DNA of 64,000 bases from JACVSF01 sp036702855 (GTDB lineage: Bacteria; Cyanobacteriota; Cyanobacteriia; Phormidesmidales; Phormidesmidaceae). Position numbers and translations under genes: made by a program. Of this stretch, positions 43,755-52,711 are shown piece after piece. The stretch covers positions 1 to 64,000 of the forward strand of contig DATNQF010000107.1 in the NCBI GenBank assembly GCA_036702855.1. Direction: 5' to 3'. The notes below the pieces were generated by a model. It saw only the letters and a program-made list of their open reading frames with translations, did no database searches and had not been told where the DNA came from. Position 1 is the stretch's first letter. Each line of letters opens with the position of its first letter.

Positions 43755-44999
43755 TTAACTAGACTCCGACAGCAAACTGCGTTCAACCGTTTGACCCGGT
43801 TGGAGCGGCTGGTTACTGCGAATAACATAAGATTCTCCGGGCTCTAGCCCATCTAAAATCTCTACCTGACCATTGCTGCGTTGGCCTAGGCGGACTGTGC
43901 GGGGTTCTACGGTCGGCTGCTCGGATGCTGTTGCCACAACAAAGACCGTATTCTCTGAAGCTTCTCCTGTTTCCAAGGCGCTTTCGGGCACCAAAATAGG
44001 TGCATTGGGGCTGGATGAGACAGTCACCCGTGCCAGTAAACCGCTGCCGATCTTGCCTTCTGGATTGGGCATGGTAATTTCAATTGGAATCAGCCGTGAA
44101 GCTGAATCTGCAACCGGGGAAATGCGCGTAATTCGGCCTGTAAGCACTTCCTGGGGAAAGGCATCGAGTTTGACCTGTACTGGCTGACCCAGGGAAAAAA
44201 GGGCGCGATCGCGATCAGAAATCTGAATCTGTACTTCCACCTCAGAGAAATTGCCGAGTTCTAGCACAGGTTGACCTGCTTGCAGAAAATCCCCAGGTTC
44301 AGCTAGCCGTTGCAGCACGACCCCTGTCAAGGGCGCAGTCAGGGTACTGTTGGACAACCGCGATTGACCTTGCTCGACCAAGGCACGCTGAGCTTCTACC
44401 CGTTGGGCTGCAGTGGCTACGGCCTGCTGACGTGTCCGTACTTGTTCTTCTGCCGATCTTAATGCCTGGAGTGCTGTTCGCTGCGTTGTCTGACTCCGCT
44501 GTGCTTCTTGCGCTGAAATTGCCCCTTGCGCAGCCAGTGTTTGCAATCGACCCGCATCGGCCTCGGCCTGCTGGTACTGGGCGCGCGCCTGCTCCACCAA
44601 GGTTCGGGCATCGGCGACCTGAGCTTCGGCTTGGGTTACTTCAAACTGTCGAGCTGCCAGCTCTGCATTGGCTTGCCCCACAGAAGCTTGTAGCAGCGCC
44701 GCATCAACTTGAGCCAGGGTTTGACCAGCGGACACCGGATCGCCCACATCCACAGCCAGGCTGACCAGTTGACCCTCGGTTTGCGATCGCAACGACACCT
44801 GCCGTACCGGAGCCGTACTGCCTGTATAGGTACGAGCATTGGCATCCTCACCGGGTTGAGCCACCGCAACATCGACCACTACTTTACCGTCTTGCTCTGG
44901 CCGCCCCCCTCCCGAACGTCCCTGCTGACGGTCACCTTGGCTACAGCCAGCGACCAGCAGCAGACTAGTCATTAACCCCAGGACAACTTTCTTGAGCAT
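43755..44999 (-). CDS. RND efflux membrane-fusion (HlyD/AcrA-type) lipoprotein
   Basis: From ATG 44999 the 414-residue protein starts with a lipoprotein signal (MTSLLLVAGCSQ). The biotinyl-lipoyl half-motifs lie at about 65-90 (VSLRSQTEGQLVSLAVDVGD) and, after a long Ala/Gln-rich coiled-coil hairpin (residues 95-200), at about 210-230 (TLTAPLTGVVLQRLAEPGD). Beta-barrel and membrane-proximal domains follow. It bridges the RND pump and an outer-membrane channel. An upstream in-frame ATG at 45044 would precede the signal peptide and is less likely. Confidence 0.9.
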   Translation of the reverse strand: MLKKVVLGLMTSLLLVAGCSQGDRQQGRSGGGRPEQDGKVVVDVAVAQPGEDANARTYTGSTAPVRQVSLRSQTEGQLVSLAVDVGDPVSAGQTLAQVDAALLQASVGQANAELAARQFEVTQAEAQVADARTLVEQARAQYQQAEADAGRLQTLAAQGAISAQEAQRSQTTQRTALQALRSAEEQVRTRQQAVATAAQRVEAQRALVEQGQSRLSNSTLTAPLTGVVLQRLAEPGDFLQAGQPVLELGNFSEVEVQIQISDRDRALFSLGQPVQVKLDAFPQEVLTGRITRISPVADSASRLIPIEITMPNPEGKIGSGLLARVTVSSSPNAPILVPESALETGEASENTVFVVATASEQPTVEPRTVRLGQRSNGQVEILDGLEPGESYVIRSNQPLQPGQTVERSLLSESS

Positions 45000-45153
45000 G
45001 ATGAAGTTCCCCCTTCGATTAGCAGATAAAACTACCCCCTTCATTGTGTGGGTATTCCACCCTTTCTGGATTACAAAACGTAATGTAAGAGTGATGTTTG
45101 ATGAAATTGCTCTGCCTTTAGACTGGCAGGAAACTTAGTTAAGTGAGCTACCG

Positions 45154-45798
45154 ATGAAGGTAAATGCTAGGGAATTTGCGGCTTTAGGAGGGTTTCTCCT
45201 AATTAGTATGGGCGGAGCAGTTCCAATCTGGGCGGCTGATGAAGCCCAAGCACCCTCCCTGCCAGGGGTTGTGGCTCCCCACTGCCCAGAGGAAACCCAG
45301 CAAGGTAGAAACCGCTGCACAGGTCTATGGCTAAGAACGGCGGAGTACCACGAAGCATTGGTCTACGATGATCTGAAGCAAACTTTAGACCTGTCGGATC
45401 GAGTACAGCTTGCGATCGCAGAAGAGCATTGGCGAGCCTTTCGCGATCTTCAATGCGAGGCAGAAAGCACTCCCTTCAACGGAGGTTCAATCTACTCCCA
45501 GATCCACGGTACCTGCATGGCCCAGGCAGCCAATGACCGTACAGGTGACTTGCAGCAGTGGGGCAACCCTGAGATTTCTCAGCAAGCAGCAGAGACTCGT
45601 TTGCAAGCTCTGCTGACCCAGATGAAGCTGACTGACAGCCCTGCCCAAAAACAGTGGGAAGCCTACCGCAATCTCCACTGCGACTTTGAAGCAAACTACC
45701 GCGATGACGTTCCGACCCAATATCAGCAGTGCGTTAGCCGCCTCACCCAAACTCGAATTGCGCGGTTGGAAGCCTGGGCTGCACAGCGCAATCCCTAA
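45154..45798 (+). CDS. Exported protein with two LprI/DUF1311-like modules
   Basis: The 214-residue protein has a signal peptide (AALGGFLLISMGGAVPIWAA) and two copies of the LprI-like lysozyme-inhibitor pattern. The copies are seen as HWRAFRDLQCEAES with a later CMAQAANDRTGDLQ, and WEAYRNLHCDFEAN with CVSRLTQTRIARL. Paired cysteines suggest disulfides. It is probably periplasmic. The true role in cyanobacteria is unknown. Confidence 0.75.
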   Translation: MKVNAREFAALGGFLLISMGGAVPIWAADEAQAPSLPGVVAPHCPEETQQGRNRCTGLWLRTAEYHEALVYDDLKQTLDLSDRVQLAIAEEHWRAFRDLQCEAESTPFNGGSIYSQIHGTCMAQAANDRTGDLQQWGNPEISQQAAETRLQALLTQMKLTDSPAQKQWEAYRNLHCDFEANYRDDVPTQYQQCVSRLTQTRIARLEAWAAQRNP

Positions 45799-45976
45799 CC
45801 CATGCCTAAGCACTTAGCCGTCCAACGGTCCGCGCCCTCTTAGCTCCCAACTTGTGAATCTATTGGGTTTCTCAGAAAGGGGGCTAGCAAAATTTGTAAC
45901 CAGGGTGCGCTCATGCGGAAACGGCTGTAAAAGTGGTTCAAAATGAGGGAGATAACCCCACACGCTAGCGATTCCC

Positions 45977-46393
45977 ATGTATCACGTCATCTATGACGGC
46001 AACTGCAATCTCTGCGTTACGCTGGTCAGCTTGCTAGAGGGACTTGATCAAGGCCAACGCTTTCGCTACGCCCCGATGCAAGATGAAGCGGCGTTAGCTC
46101 AGTACGGCATTACTACAGAAGATTGCGAGAAGGGCATGATCTTAATTGATGCAGAGCAACCGATTTACCGCTGGCAAGGCAGCGATGCGGCTGAAGAAAT
46201 TGGCCGCATTCTGCCGTTGGGAGCCGTCTTTGTCAACGCTTATCGGGCGTTGCCAGGCATCAAACAGGCAGGTGATCAAATCTATAGCTATGTGCGAGAC
46301 AACCGCTATCAGCTCTTTGGAAAACGCGATCGCACCTACACCCCTCAATATCCCCTCTGCGAAACCCAGACCTGTCAGCGCTATTTCAGTTAG
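45977..46393 (+). CDS. DCC-family thiol-disulfide oxidoreductase-like protein (DUF393)
   Basis: The 138-residue protein starts with the family signature VIYDGNCNLCVTLVSLLEG, giving a CxxC motif, and keeps GMILIDAEQPIYRWQGSDAA. The family is thioredoxin-like with untested activity. The C-terminus has two extra cysteines (CETQTC). Confidence 0.88.
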   Translation: MYHVIYDGNCNLCVTLVSLLEGLDQGQRFRYAPMQDEAALAQYGITTEDCEKGMILIDAEQPIYRWQGSDAAEEIGRILPLGAVFVNAYRALPGIKQAGDQIYSYVRDNRYQLFGKRDRTYTPQYPLCETQTCQRYFS

Positions 46394-46398
46394 ACACC

Positions 46399-47031
46399 GT
46401 GGCACTTAACTCGACAACGGCTTCACCTTTAGATATCCGCATCTGCTTTATTGGGGATTCCTTCGTCAATGGCACCGGGGATCCTGAGTACCTGGGCTGG
46501 GTGGGCCGGATCTGTCAGCAGGCTGCTAAGCAGGGTCATATCCTGACGAGCTACAACCTGGGCGTGCGGCGAGAGACGAGCCTACAAATTGAGCAACGCT
46601 GGCAGCAAGAAGCCACCTGTCGCTTGCCAGAAACCTGCGAAGGGCGGTTAGTCTTCTCCTTTGGAGCCAATGACACGACCTACGAAAACGGCCAATCGCG
46701 GGTCAACCCAAGTGACTCAATTGCCTGCACCCGGAGAATATTGGAGGTGGCGCAAGCTCAATATCCGGTCTTAATGATTGGTCCACCTCCCGTTGGCGAC
46801 CAAGCCCACAACACGCGGATTGAAACCCTCTCTCAGCTCTTTGCCGAAGTCTGCCAAGACCTGGGTGTACCGTACCTAGACACCTACAAAAAGCTGATTC
46901 AGTCTCCCATTTGGACTCTAGAAGTCACGTCCGGCGATGGCGCTCATCCAGGCGCGGCAGGCTACACTATGCTGGCCGATCTCATTCAGCAATGGACCGC
47001 TTGGAAGGCTTGGTTTCCCTCCGGGAAATAG
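46399..47031 (+). CDS. SGNH/GDSL-family hydrolase
   Basis: The 210-residue protein starts at GTG 5 bp after the DCC gene. Block I is FIGDSFVNGTG with the serine, block III is FSFGANDTTYENG, and block V is GDGAHPGAAGY with Asp and His. It is a likely esterase or lipase. No signal peptide is present, so it acts in the cytoplasm. Confidence 0.88.
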   Translation: MALNSTTASPLDIRICFIGDSFVNGTGDPEYLGWVGRICQQAAKQGHILTSYNLGVRRETSLQIEQRWQQEATCRLPETCEGRLVFSFGANDTTYENGQSRVNPSDSIACTRRILEVAQAQYPVLMIGPPPVGDQAHNTRIETLSQLFAEVCQDLGVPYLDTYKKLIQSPIWTLEVTSGDGAHPGAAGYTMLADLIQQWTAWKAWFPSGK

Positions 47032-47195
47032 GAAACCGACTCTTGGCGTGTCTAGTTTAATTTGTTGGGTTGTTGAGAAACGCTAAAGCTCCCTGACAGA
47101 ATGGGTTACGCTTTGCTTTTCTAGTACGCTGGAACGGCTTTACCCAGTCTACAAAAGCGACCAAAACCCAGTATTTCAGAGTTGGAGAGTGATCA

Positions 47196-47867
47196 ATGGA
47201 TTCGTTGCAAGGGGGCCTGATTGTATCGTGTCAAGCGCCAGTCGATTCGCCGCTTCACAACCCGGTGGTGATTGCGGCCATGGCAAAAGCAGCAGTCAAT
47301 CAGGGAGCGGTAGGCGTTCGAATTGACACACCTGCCCATATTGAGGCGGTCAGGCTGCAAGTTACGGTTCCTGTGATTGGTCTGTGGAAACAGGTGATTC
47401 CCAACTATGAGGTTTACATCACCCCCCAGTTTCACCATGCTCAGGCGGTCGCTGTCGCTGGAGCAGACATTATTGCTGTAGATGCAACGGCGCGCCGCAG
47501 ACCCGGAGACGAAACGCTGACGCAGTTGATTAAACGCATTCATGAGGAGCTGGGCAAGCCCGTGATGGCAGATGTCGATACGCTGGAAAATGCGATCGCA
47601 GCCGCCCAAGCCGGAGCCGATTACGTCGGAACAACGCTCTACGGCTACACAGGCGAAACCCAGCACCTTACCCCACCGGGCTTCCAGTTGCTGTCTCAGA
47701 TGGTGGAAACCTTGGAGGTGCCCATTATCTGTGAAGGGGGTATTGCGTCCCCAGAAGAAGCCCGAAAAGCGTTGGACTTAGGAGCCTTTTGCGTAGTGGT
47801 TGGCACGGCCATTACTGGGATTGATTTGCTCGTCCAGAAATACCTGAAGGGTTTAAGCCACCCCTAG
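47196..47867 (+). CDS. nanE: N-acetylmannosamine-6-phosphate 2-epimerase
   Basis: The 223-residue TIM-barrel protein has GLIVSCQAPVDSPLHNPVVI, VPVIGLWKQVIPNYEVYITP, ADIIAVDATARRRP, ADVDTLENAIAAAQAGADYV and ICEGGIASPEEARKALDLGA, all typical of NanE. It converts N-acetylmannosamine-6-P to N-acetylglucosamine-6-P. No other sialic acid genes are nearby, so it may serve amino-sugar recycling. Confidence 0.92.
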   Translation: MDSLQGGLIVSCQAPVDSPLHNPVVIAAMAKAAVNQGAVGVRIDTPAHIEAVRLQVTVPVIGLWKQVIPNYEVYITPQFHHAQAVAVAGADIIAVDATARRRPGDETLTQLIKRIHEELGKPVMADVDTLENAIAAAQAGADYVGTTLYGYTGETQHLTPPGFQLLSQMVETLEVPIICEGGIASPEEARKALDLGAFCVVVGTAITGIDLLVQKYLKGLSHP

Positions 47868-47893
47868 TAGCGCGAATAAAAGGGATTGCTTCG

Positions 47894-47949
47894 CAGGCTC
47901 GCAATGACGCAGACTTAATGCCTTCTTGTAGGCTTGTCAAACCACTACT
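47894..47949. repeat. Truncated second copy of the MITE-like element
   Basis: The segment from GCAGGCTCGCAATGAC to TTGTCAAACCACTAC matches the right half of the element at 25907-26051 with only a few substitutions. The left terminal repeat is absent. Its end supplies the stop codon of the CPXCG-protein gene. Confidence 0.6.
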
Positions 47950-48133
47950 CTTCGTAGTCGGTTGTAATCTCAATGTCTAGCGTGTCTTCATCAATGGAGA
48001 TATACAGCCGATTGGGACGACAGCAAACTTGGCAGTCTTCGGTGTAAGCCTGAGACATACCCCCAGAGATATCAATAAAGGTCAAATTCGGCTCACCACA
48101 AAAAGCGCAGAAATATTCAGCAGTGGATTGCAT
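47945..48133 (-). CDS. CPXCG-motif cysteine-rich zinc-binding-type protein
   Basis: From ATG 48133 the product has about 62 residues, with paired cysteine motifs CAFCGEPN and CQVCCRPN, which form a zinc-ribbon-like knuckle, and an acidic C-terminus (SIDEDTLDIEITTDYEE). The role is unknown. An upstream ATG at 48166 adds 11 residues before the conserved start. The final codons run into the repeat element noted above. Confidence 0.8.
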   Translation of the reverse strand: MQSTAEYFCAFCGEPNLTFIDISGGMSQAYTEDCQVCCRPNRLYISIDEDTLDIEITTDYEE

Positions 48134-48372
48134 GGGTTTAGCTTCCCTCAGACGCAGCCCATGCATCCTATCAGGAATGGCTTTATCGAGACTAAAGACA
48201 ACTGCGTTAGCTTCCTACTAAACCGCAGCCACAGACCTAGCAGGAGAGTTAATCCCCGGGAGGGGCTTTTATCCAGAGACTTTTATCAAGATTAGTCATA
48301 AAACGTTTTAATCAGGATCCAGCAAGCTGAAGAAATCCGGGGCACAATACGGAAAGGCTCGGTTCAACCGCA

Positions 48373-50583
48373 ATGAAACAGTCTGATCCTTCAGCGTCTT
48401 TGTTTAACCTGAAATCTGCAATTGATCACCGTCCACTAACCGTTGAACCAACCACTTCCCTAACAGATGCGATCGCAATTCTGGCCAAAGCTCAAAGTAG
48501 CTGCGCTGCTCCTAGTCTGACCCTGCCTCTAGATATCGCCTTGCGCAACCAGTCACGGGCAAGTGCAGTCTGGGTGGTCGAAGGATTGCACTTACTGGGC
48601 TATTTCACAGAGCAACAGGCACTCGCTGCGATCAACGAGGGACTAGGACACTCCTCTAGGCCCGTGAGCGAGCTAATGACTCCCCTCACCCTCACCCTCA
48701 CCCTCACGCCGACCGATACCACTGATATCTTTACGGCTCTGAGTCTGCTGAGGCAGCACCAGCTTTCCCATCTGCCTGTCATTGATCAGCAAAACCAGCT
48801 GACCGGGGTCATTAGCCTCCAAACAATACGCATAGCGCTGCAATTCGATGAGCTGTTGAAGTCTTTATCTCTGGCTGAGGTAATGGCTACCCCTGTTCTT
48901 CAGGCTCCCGCCACAGCCTCAGTGCTCGATCTAGCCCACCTGATGACAGCACAACAAAGCAACTGCGTGGTGCTTACTGTCGCCACAGAATCGCGGACAC
49001 AGCCTGTGGGCATGCTACTGGCTCAAGATGTCATTCAACTGCAGCGACTGGATCTAGAGCTGGCTGAAATTGAGGCTGACAGGGTCATGCGAGTTAACCC
49101 GCCTCAATTCTCAATCGAAGAGAAAGCCTTGGTCGCCTACTGGGAAATGCAGCAGCAGCAAACCCATTACAGTGCCGTGGTCGATACTGTTGGCAATCTT
49201 GTGGGCTTGGTGGACTTCACCCACTTTCTTACCACACTGGATTTAGACCTGATGCGTCAGGCCGAAGCTGAACTGGCTAACTCAATTCAAACTTTTGCTA
49301 AAAGCCACCCCCCAACAGTAGTTCCGACTCCACTTAACAATGAGGTAGAGGAAAGCGCGTTCACGGTAGCAGCATTGCAGGAGCAGCTAGAGTCAAGCCG
49401 CCTACTGGCCTCAATGGCTCTGCACATTCGAGAGTCGCTACAAATCAAGGAGATTCTGCAAACGGCGGTTGATGAAGTGCGCCAGTTTCTCCAGACTGAG
49501 CGCGTCATTATCTACCAGTTCAACCCTGACATGAGTGGCACAGTGGTCGTAGAGTCGGTCGCGCCAGGATGGGTGCCTGCGCTAAACAGCACGGTCAAGG
49601 ACACCTGCTTTGGCCAAAGCTATGCCCATGCCTACGCCGAAGGCCGCGTTTTGGTCGTTGATGACATCTATGCCGCTGGATTGACTCAGTGCCATATCGA
49701 CATTTTGGCAATTTATGACGTCCGGGCCAGTCTAGTGGTACCCATCTTACAGGGCAACCATTTGTGGGGTTTACTGTGCGCTTATCATTGCTCTGAGCCC
49801 AAGCACTGGCGCTCCCTTGAGGTGAGCTTACTAAAACAGCTTGCAACCCACATTGCGATCGCAATTCAACAGTCCGAACTCTATCAACAAGTTCAGAACG
49901 AACTAACCGAGCGAACCCGAGCAGAAGAACAACTCAAAGTTTCCCTCCGAGAAAAAGAAGCTTTGCTTAAGGAGATTCATCACCGAGTCAAAAACAACCT
50001 GCAAATTATCTCTAGTGTGTTGCGGCTACAGTCCGATTTTATTCGTGATGACAAGGTGATGGCCTTGTTCAACGATAGCCAAAACCGTATTCGCTCAATG
50101 GCACTCATACACGAAAAACTCTATCAGTCAAGAGATCTTTTGCGGATTAGTATGAGTGAGTATATCCAGGATCTAGTGAGTAACTTACTCTCCTCCTATG
50201 TTGCTCGATCCCAGAAAGTCGGTCTTACGGTTGATGCCGATTCTATCCACTTAAATATTGACACTGCTATTCCCTGTGGACTAATTATTAACGAGCTAGT
50301 TTCTAACGCATTGAAACATGCCTTTCCAACGGCTTCTAACCAGGAGAATAAAGTTTGGGTAACGGTTAATAGAACCCCCGACAGTTGTTTTGTGCTAACT
50401 GTCGGGGATAATGGAATTGGCTTTCCAGACAATTTAGACTTTCGAAATACAGAGTCCTTGGGCTTGGAACTGGTGTGCATCTTCACTGAGCAATTAGAGG
50501 GGTCTCTAGAGTTGGCTAAGCATAAAGGCACCCAGTTCACAGTCACCTTTAAGGAAATAGGAGACTCCGCAAGGGACAAATAA
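48373..50583 (+). CDS. CBS-CBS-GAF (DXCF cyanobacteriochrome-like)-HisKA_2 sensor histidine kinase
   Basis: The 736-residue soluble protein starts with four CBS motifs (about residues 10-300), including LLRQHQLSHLPVIDQQNQLT and YSAVVDTVGNLVGLVDFTHF. After a linker, the GAF domain (about 345-510) holds the canonical bilin-binding Cys-His pair at 440-441 (AGLTQCHIDIL) and the motif DTCF at 410-413. The two cysteines are 28 residues apart, as in the blue/green photoreceptor TePixJ. The transmitter has HisKA_2 (LLKEIHHRVKNNLQIISSVL, His-His at 536-537) and an ATPase domain (GLIINELVSNALKHAF, DNGIGF). It probably integrates light through bilin and adenylate or ionic state through CBS. The next gene, a REC-kinase, starts 2 bp later and is the likely partner. 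Confidence 0.85.
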   Translation: MKQSDPSASLFNLKSAIDHRPLTVEPTTSLTDAIAILAKAQSSCAAPSLTLPLDIALRNQSRASAVWVVEGLHLLGYFTEQQALAAINEGLGHSSRPVSELMTPLTLTLTLTPTDTTDIFTALSLLRQHQLSHLPVIDQQNQLTGVISLQTIRIALQFDELLKSLSLAEVMATPVLQAPATASVLDLAHLMTAQQSNCVVLTVATESRTQPVGMLLAQDVIQLQRLDLELAEIEADRVMRVNPPQFSIEEKALVAYWEMQQQQTHYSAVVDTVGNLVGLVDFTHFLTTLDLDLMRQAEAELANSIQTFAKSHPPTVVPTPLNNEVEESAFTVAALQEQLESSRLLASMALHIRESLQIKEILQTAVDEVRQFLQTERVIIYQFNPDMSGTVVVESVAPGWVPALNSTVKDTCFGQSYAHAYAEGRVLVVDDIYAAGLTQCHIDILAIYDVRASLVVPILQGNHLWGLLCAYHCSEPKHWRSLEVSLLKQLATHIAIAIQQSELYQQVQNELTERTRAEEQLKVSLREKEALLKEIHHRVKNNLQIISSVLRLQSDFIRDDKVMALFNDSQNRIRSMALIHEKLYQSRDLLRISMSEYIQDLVSNLLSSYVARSQKVGLTVDADSIHLNIDTAIPCGLIINELVSNALKHAFPTASNQENKVWVTVNRTPDSCFVLTVGDNGIGFPDNLDFRNTESLGLELVCIFTEQLEGSLELAKHKGTQFTVTFKEIGDSARDK
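48683..48708 (+). repeat. In-frame hexanucleotide repeat in the kinase gene
   Basis: About four units of CCTCAC encode alternating Leu and Thr (TPLTLTLTLTP) between the first and second CBS motifs. Unit-number change would keep the frame and only change linker length. Confidence 0.75.
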
Positions 50584-50584
50584 T

Positions 50585-51700
50585 ATGGCTGGGGAAAAAA
50601 TTCTAGTCGTTGAAGATGAGCGAGTTGTTGCCAGAGACATTGAAAAGCGCCTCAAGAAGCTCAACTATACGATTGTTGCTTCGGTTGCCTCTGGGGAAGA
50701 AGCCCTAGCTAAGGTAGCAGAATTGCAGCCTGACCTAGTGCTGATGGACATTCAGCTCAAAGGACAAATGGACGGCATTACTGCAGCGGAGCAAATTCGG
50801 GTTGACTTTGATATTCCCGTGATTTATCTCACCGCTTTTGCTGACGAAGACACCTTGCAACGGGCTAAAACCACTGAACCCTTTGGCTATATTGTTAAAC
50901 CTTTTGATGAGCGAGACCTGCATGTCACCATTGAGGTTGCTCTGCGGCGACGCCTGGCCGAAGCTGCAATTCGAGTAGCGCTTGAAAAAGAAAAAGAGCT
51001 CAGTGAGTTAAAGTCTCGCTTCTGGTCAATGATTGTCCACGAGTTTCGTAACCCCCTAACCTCCATTCTTTCCTCCAGCCAGCTGTTAGAAACATACGGT
51101 GAGCGCTTGAATGCCGAGCGCAAGCAGGAGTACCTAGAACTGATTCAAACCTCAGTCAAAACCATGAATCGGTTGCTCCATGACACCCTTGAAATCATTA
51201 AAACCGAGCAAAGCAGTTTAGGATTTAACCCCACAACCCTCGACTTAGAAGCCTTTTGTCAGGACTTAGTCCAGGAAACCCAGCTTAACTCAGGGGCCAA
51301 GCATCACATTCTCTTTCTGCACCACGGTGACTGTCGGGGAATGTGTTTAGACAGCAAACTTCTCTGGCACATTCTCTCCAATCTTCTGTCTAATGCAGTG
51401 AAATATTCGCCCCAGGGTGGCACCATCATTTTGGAGATTACCTGCAATTTTGAAGAGGTGATTTTTAAGGTTAAAGATGAGGGCATTGGCATTCCCCAAG
51501 AAACCCAAAACCATCTTTTTGAGCCCTTTCATCGCGCCAAAAATGTTGGAAATATCCCTGGCACCGGACTAGGTCTTACCTTAGTGAGAAAGTGTTTGGA
51601 CCTTCATGGCGGACACATTGAAGTCGAAAGCGAGGTTGGCAAGGGGTCAACCTTTATCGTGAATCTCCATACTTACTCTGAAGTGAAACAGCGAAGTTAA
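50585..51700 (+). CDS. Response regulator-histidine kinase (REC-HisKA-HATPase)
   Basis: The 371-residue protein has an N-terminal receiver (VVEDERVVARDI, phospho-acceptor Asp55 in LVLMDIQLKGQMDG, Lys in YIVKPFDERDL), a short helix, HisKA (MIVHEFRNPLTSILSSSQLL) and an HATPase (DEGIGIPQETQ, GTGLGLTLVRKCL). The receiver matches those that partner HisKA_2 kinases. It likely receives phosphate from the CBS-GAF kinase just upstream and passes the signal to its own transmitter. Confidence 0.9.
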   Translation: MAGEKILVVEDERVVARDIEKRLKKLNYTIVASVASGEEALAKVAELQPDLVLMDIQLKGQMDGITAAEQIRVDFDIPVIYLTAFADEDTLQRAKTTEPFGYIVKPFDERDLHVTIEVALRRRLAEAAIRVALEKEKELSELKSRFWSMIVHEFRNPLTSILSSSQLLETYGERLNAERKQEYLELIQTSVKTMNRLLHDTLEIIKTEQSSLGFNPTTLDLEAFCQDLVQETQLNSGAKHHILFLHHGDCRGMCLDSKLLWHILSNLLSNAVKYSPQGGTIILEITCNFEEVIFKVKDEGIGIPQETQNHLFEPFHRAKNVGNIPGTGLGLTLVRKCLDLHGGHIEVESEVGKGSTFIVNLHTYSEVKQRS

Positions 51701-52653
51701 CCCGGACCTATAAAGACAATGGATTTCACTGGGCGGCGTACCCAGTTGCCCTCACGATCCAAGCGGCCATAGTGCGTTGTGCCTTGAAAAAACAGGGTTG
51801 AAGAACTGCCGCCATCCAAATTAAGCGCCTTCTCGACACCCACACTCTGCAAAAACTCGGTCAACTCAGCAAAGGTTAAGCCCGAAGGAGAAATCCCGGG
51901 CCGTTGAGCTGCCATCACCAAAACCAAGCTGCCATCTGGTTTAATGCCGATTGCAGAACGGGCATTTCGACTCTGACTTCCCAAGGCATCCCGATTAATA
52001 ACCCCCTCTGCCCCATAGTCAATAAAGGCCTCCTCATAGGAAGTATCTTGAGGAAGCAATTGAGGACCAGCTCCCACAGCGCTCACTAAGCTACAACCCG
52101 TCGGTGGGGCAGCCTGATGCAAGGCAATGTCGTACTGCACCGTCCCACCACAGTCATAGCGGCGAAACTCAGAGCGGTTGAGGATTTGGTCTAGATACGC
52201 AGTTAAGTCAGGGTTTCCCACCAGGCGTTGATTCTGTTGAGGGTCGGCGACAAGCTCACCCTCCACCGTTACGTAAGAGGTGGTCAGGCCATTATTGGGG
52301 TCAAAAAATCCGGCATTCAGAGCAGCCAGCGCACCCTGCTGCTGAGCCAGTGCATCCACTCGCGTTAACCCCTCACCGACAGCAATCTGGACTGGATACT
52401 GTTGAGGGTCAGACACTGTAACCGTGTGGATAAGGCTGTGCGAGAGCTGGGTCACCTCGTAGCGAGGTGGCTCCTTAACGGGCTCAACCCCTTTTTCACC
52501 CAAAGGGTGAACAGTCGAGGCAGCAGAACCAGGAGCCATAGAAGATTGGTCAGAGTGGATCTGGGTTGCAAAGGCAGCCGCCATCAGTCCTAGTAATAAG
52601 CCCAAACCCAAACCCATTAAGAGCCGAATCATCCGCCGTTGCCGTAGCATCAT
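51697..52653 (-). CDS. Phosphodiester glycosidase (NAGPA/DUF2233) family protein
   Basis: The 318-residue protein has an N-terminal basic and hydrophobic signal anchor (RRMIRLLMGLGLGLLLGLMA). The catalytic domain shows LAALNAGFFDPNNGLTTSYV, RSAIGIKPDGSLVLVMAAQR, EKALNLDGGSSSTLFFQG and a final KSIVFIG. The GGSSS block is the family hallmark. It is exported or membrane-anchored and may cleave glycosyl phosphodiesters of the envelope. Its stop overlaps the end of the convergent kinase gene by 4 bp. Confidence 0.88.
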   Translation of the reverse strand: MMLRQRRMIRLLMGLGLGLLLGLMAAAFATQIHSDQSSMAPGSAASTVHPLGEKGVEPVKEPPRYEVTQLSHSLIHTVTVSDPQQYPVQIAVGEGLTRVDALAQQQGALAALNAGFFDPNNGLTTSYVTVEGELVADPQQNQRLVGNPDLTAYLDQILNRSEFRRYDCGGTVQYDIALHQAAPPTGCSLVSAVGAGPQLLPQDTSYEEAFIDYGAEGVINRDALGSQSRNARSAIGIKPDGSLVLVMAAQRPGISPSGLTFAELTEFLQSVGVEKALNLDGGSSSTLFFQGTTHYGRLDREGNWVRRPVKSIVFIGPG

Positions 52654-52711
52654 GGTTGGAGACAGGAAATTCTATACCTGTCTGAGGATAGCCTTATCGC
52701 AGGATACTGTG

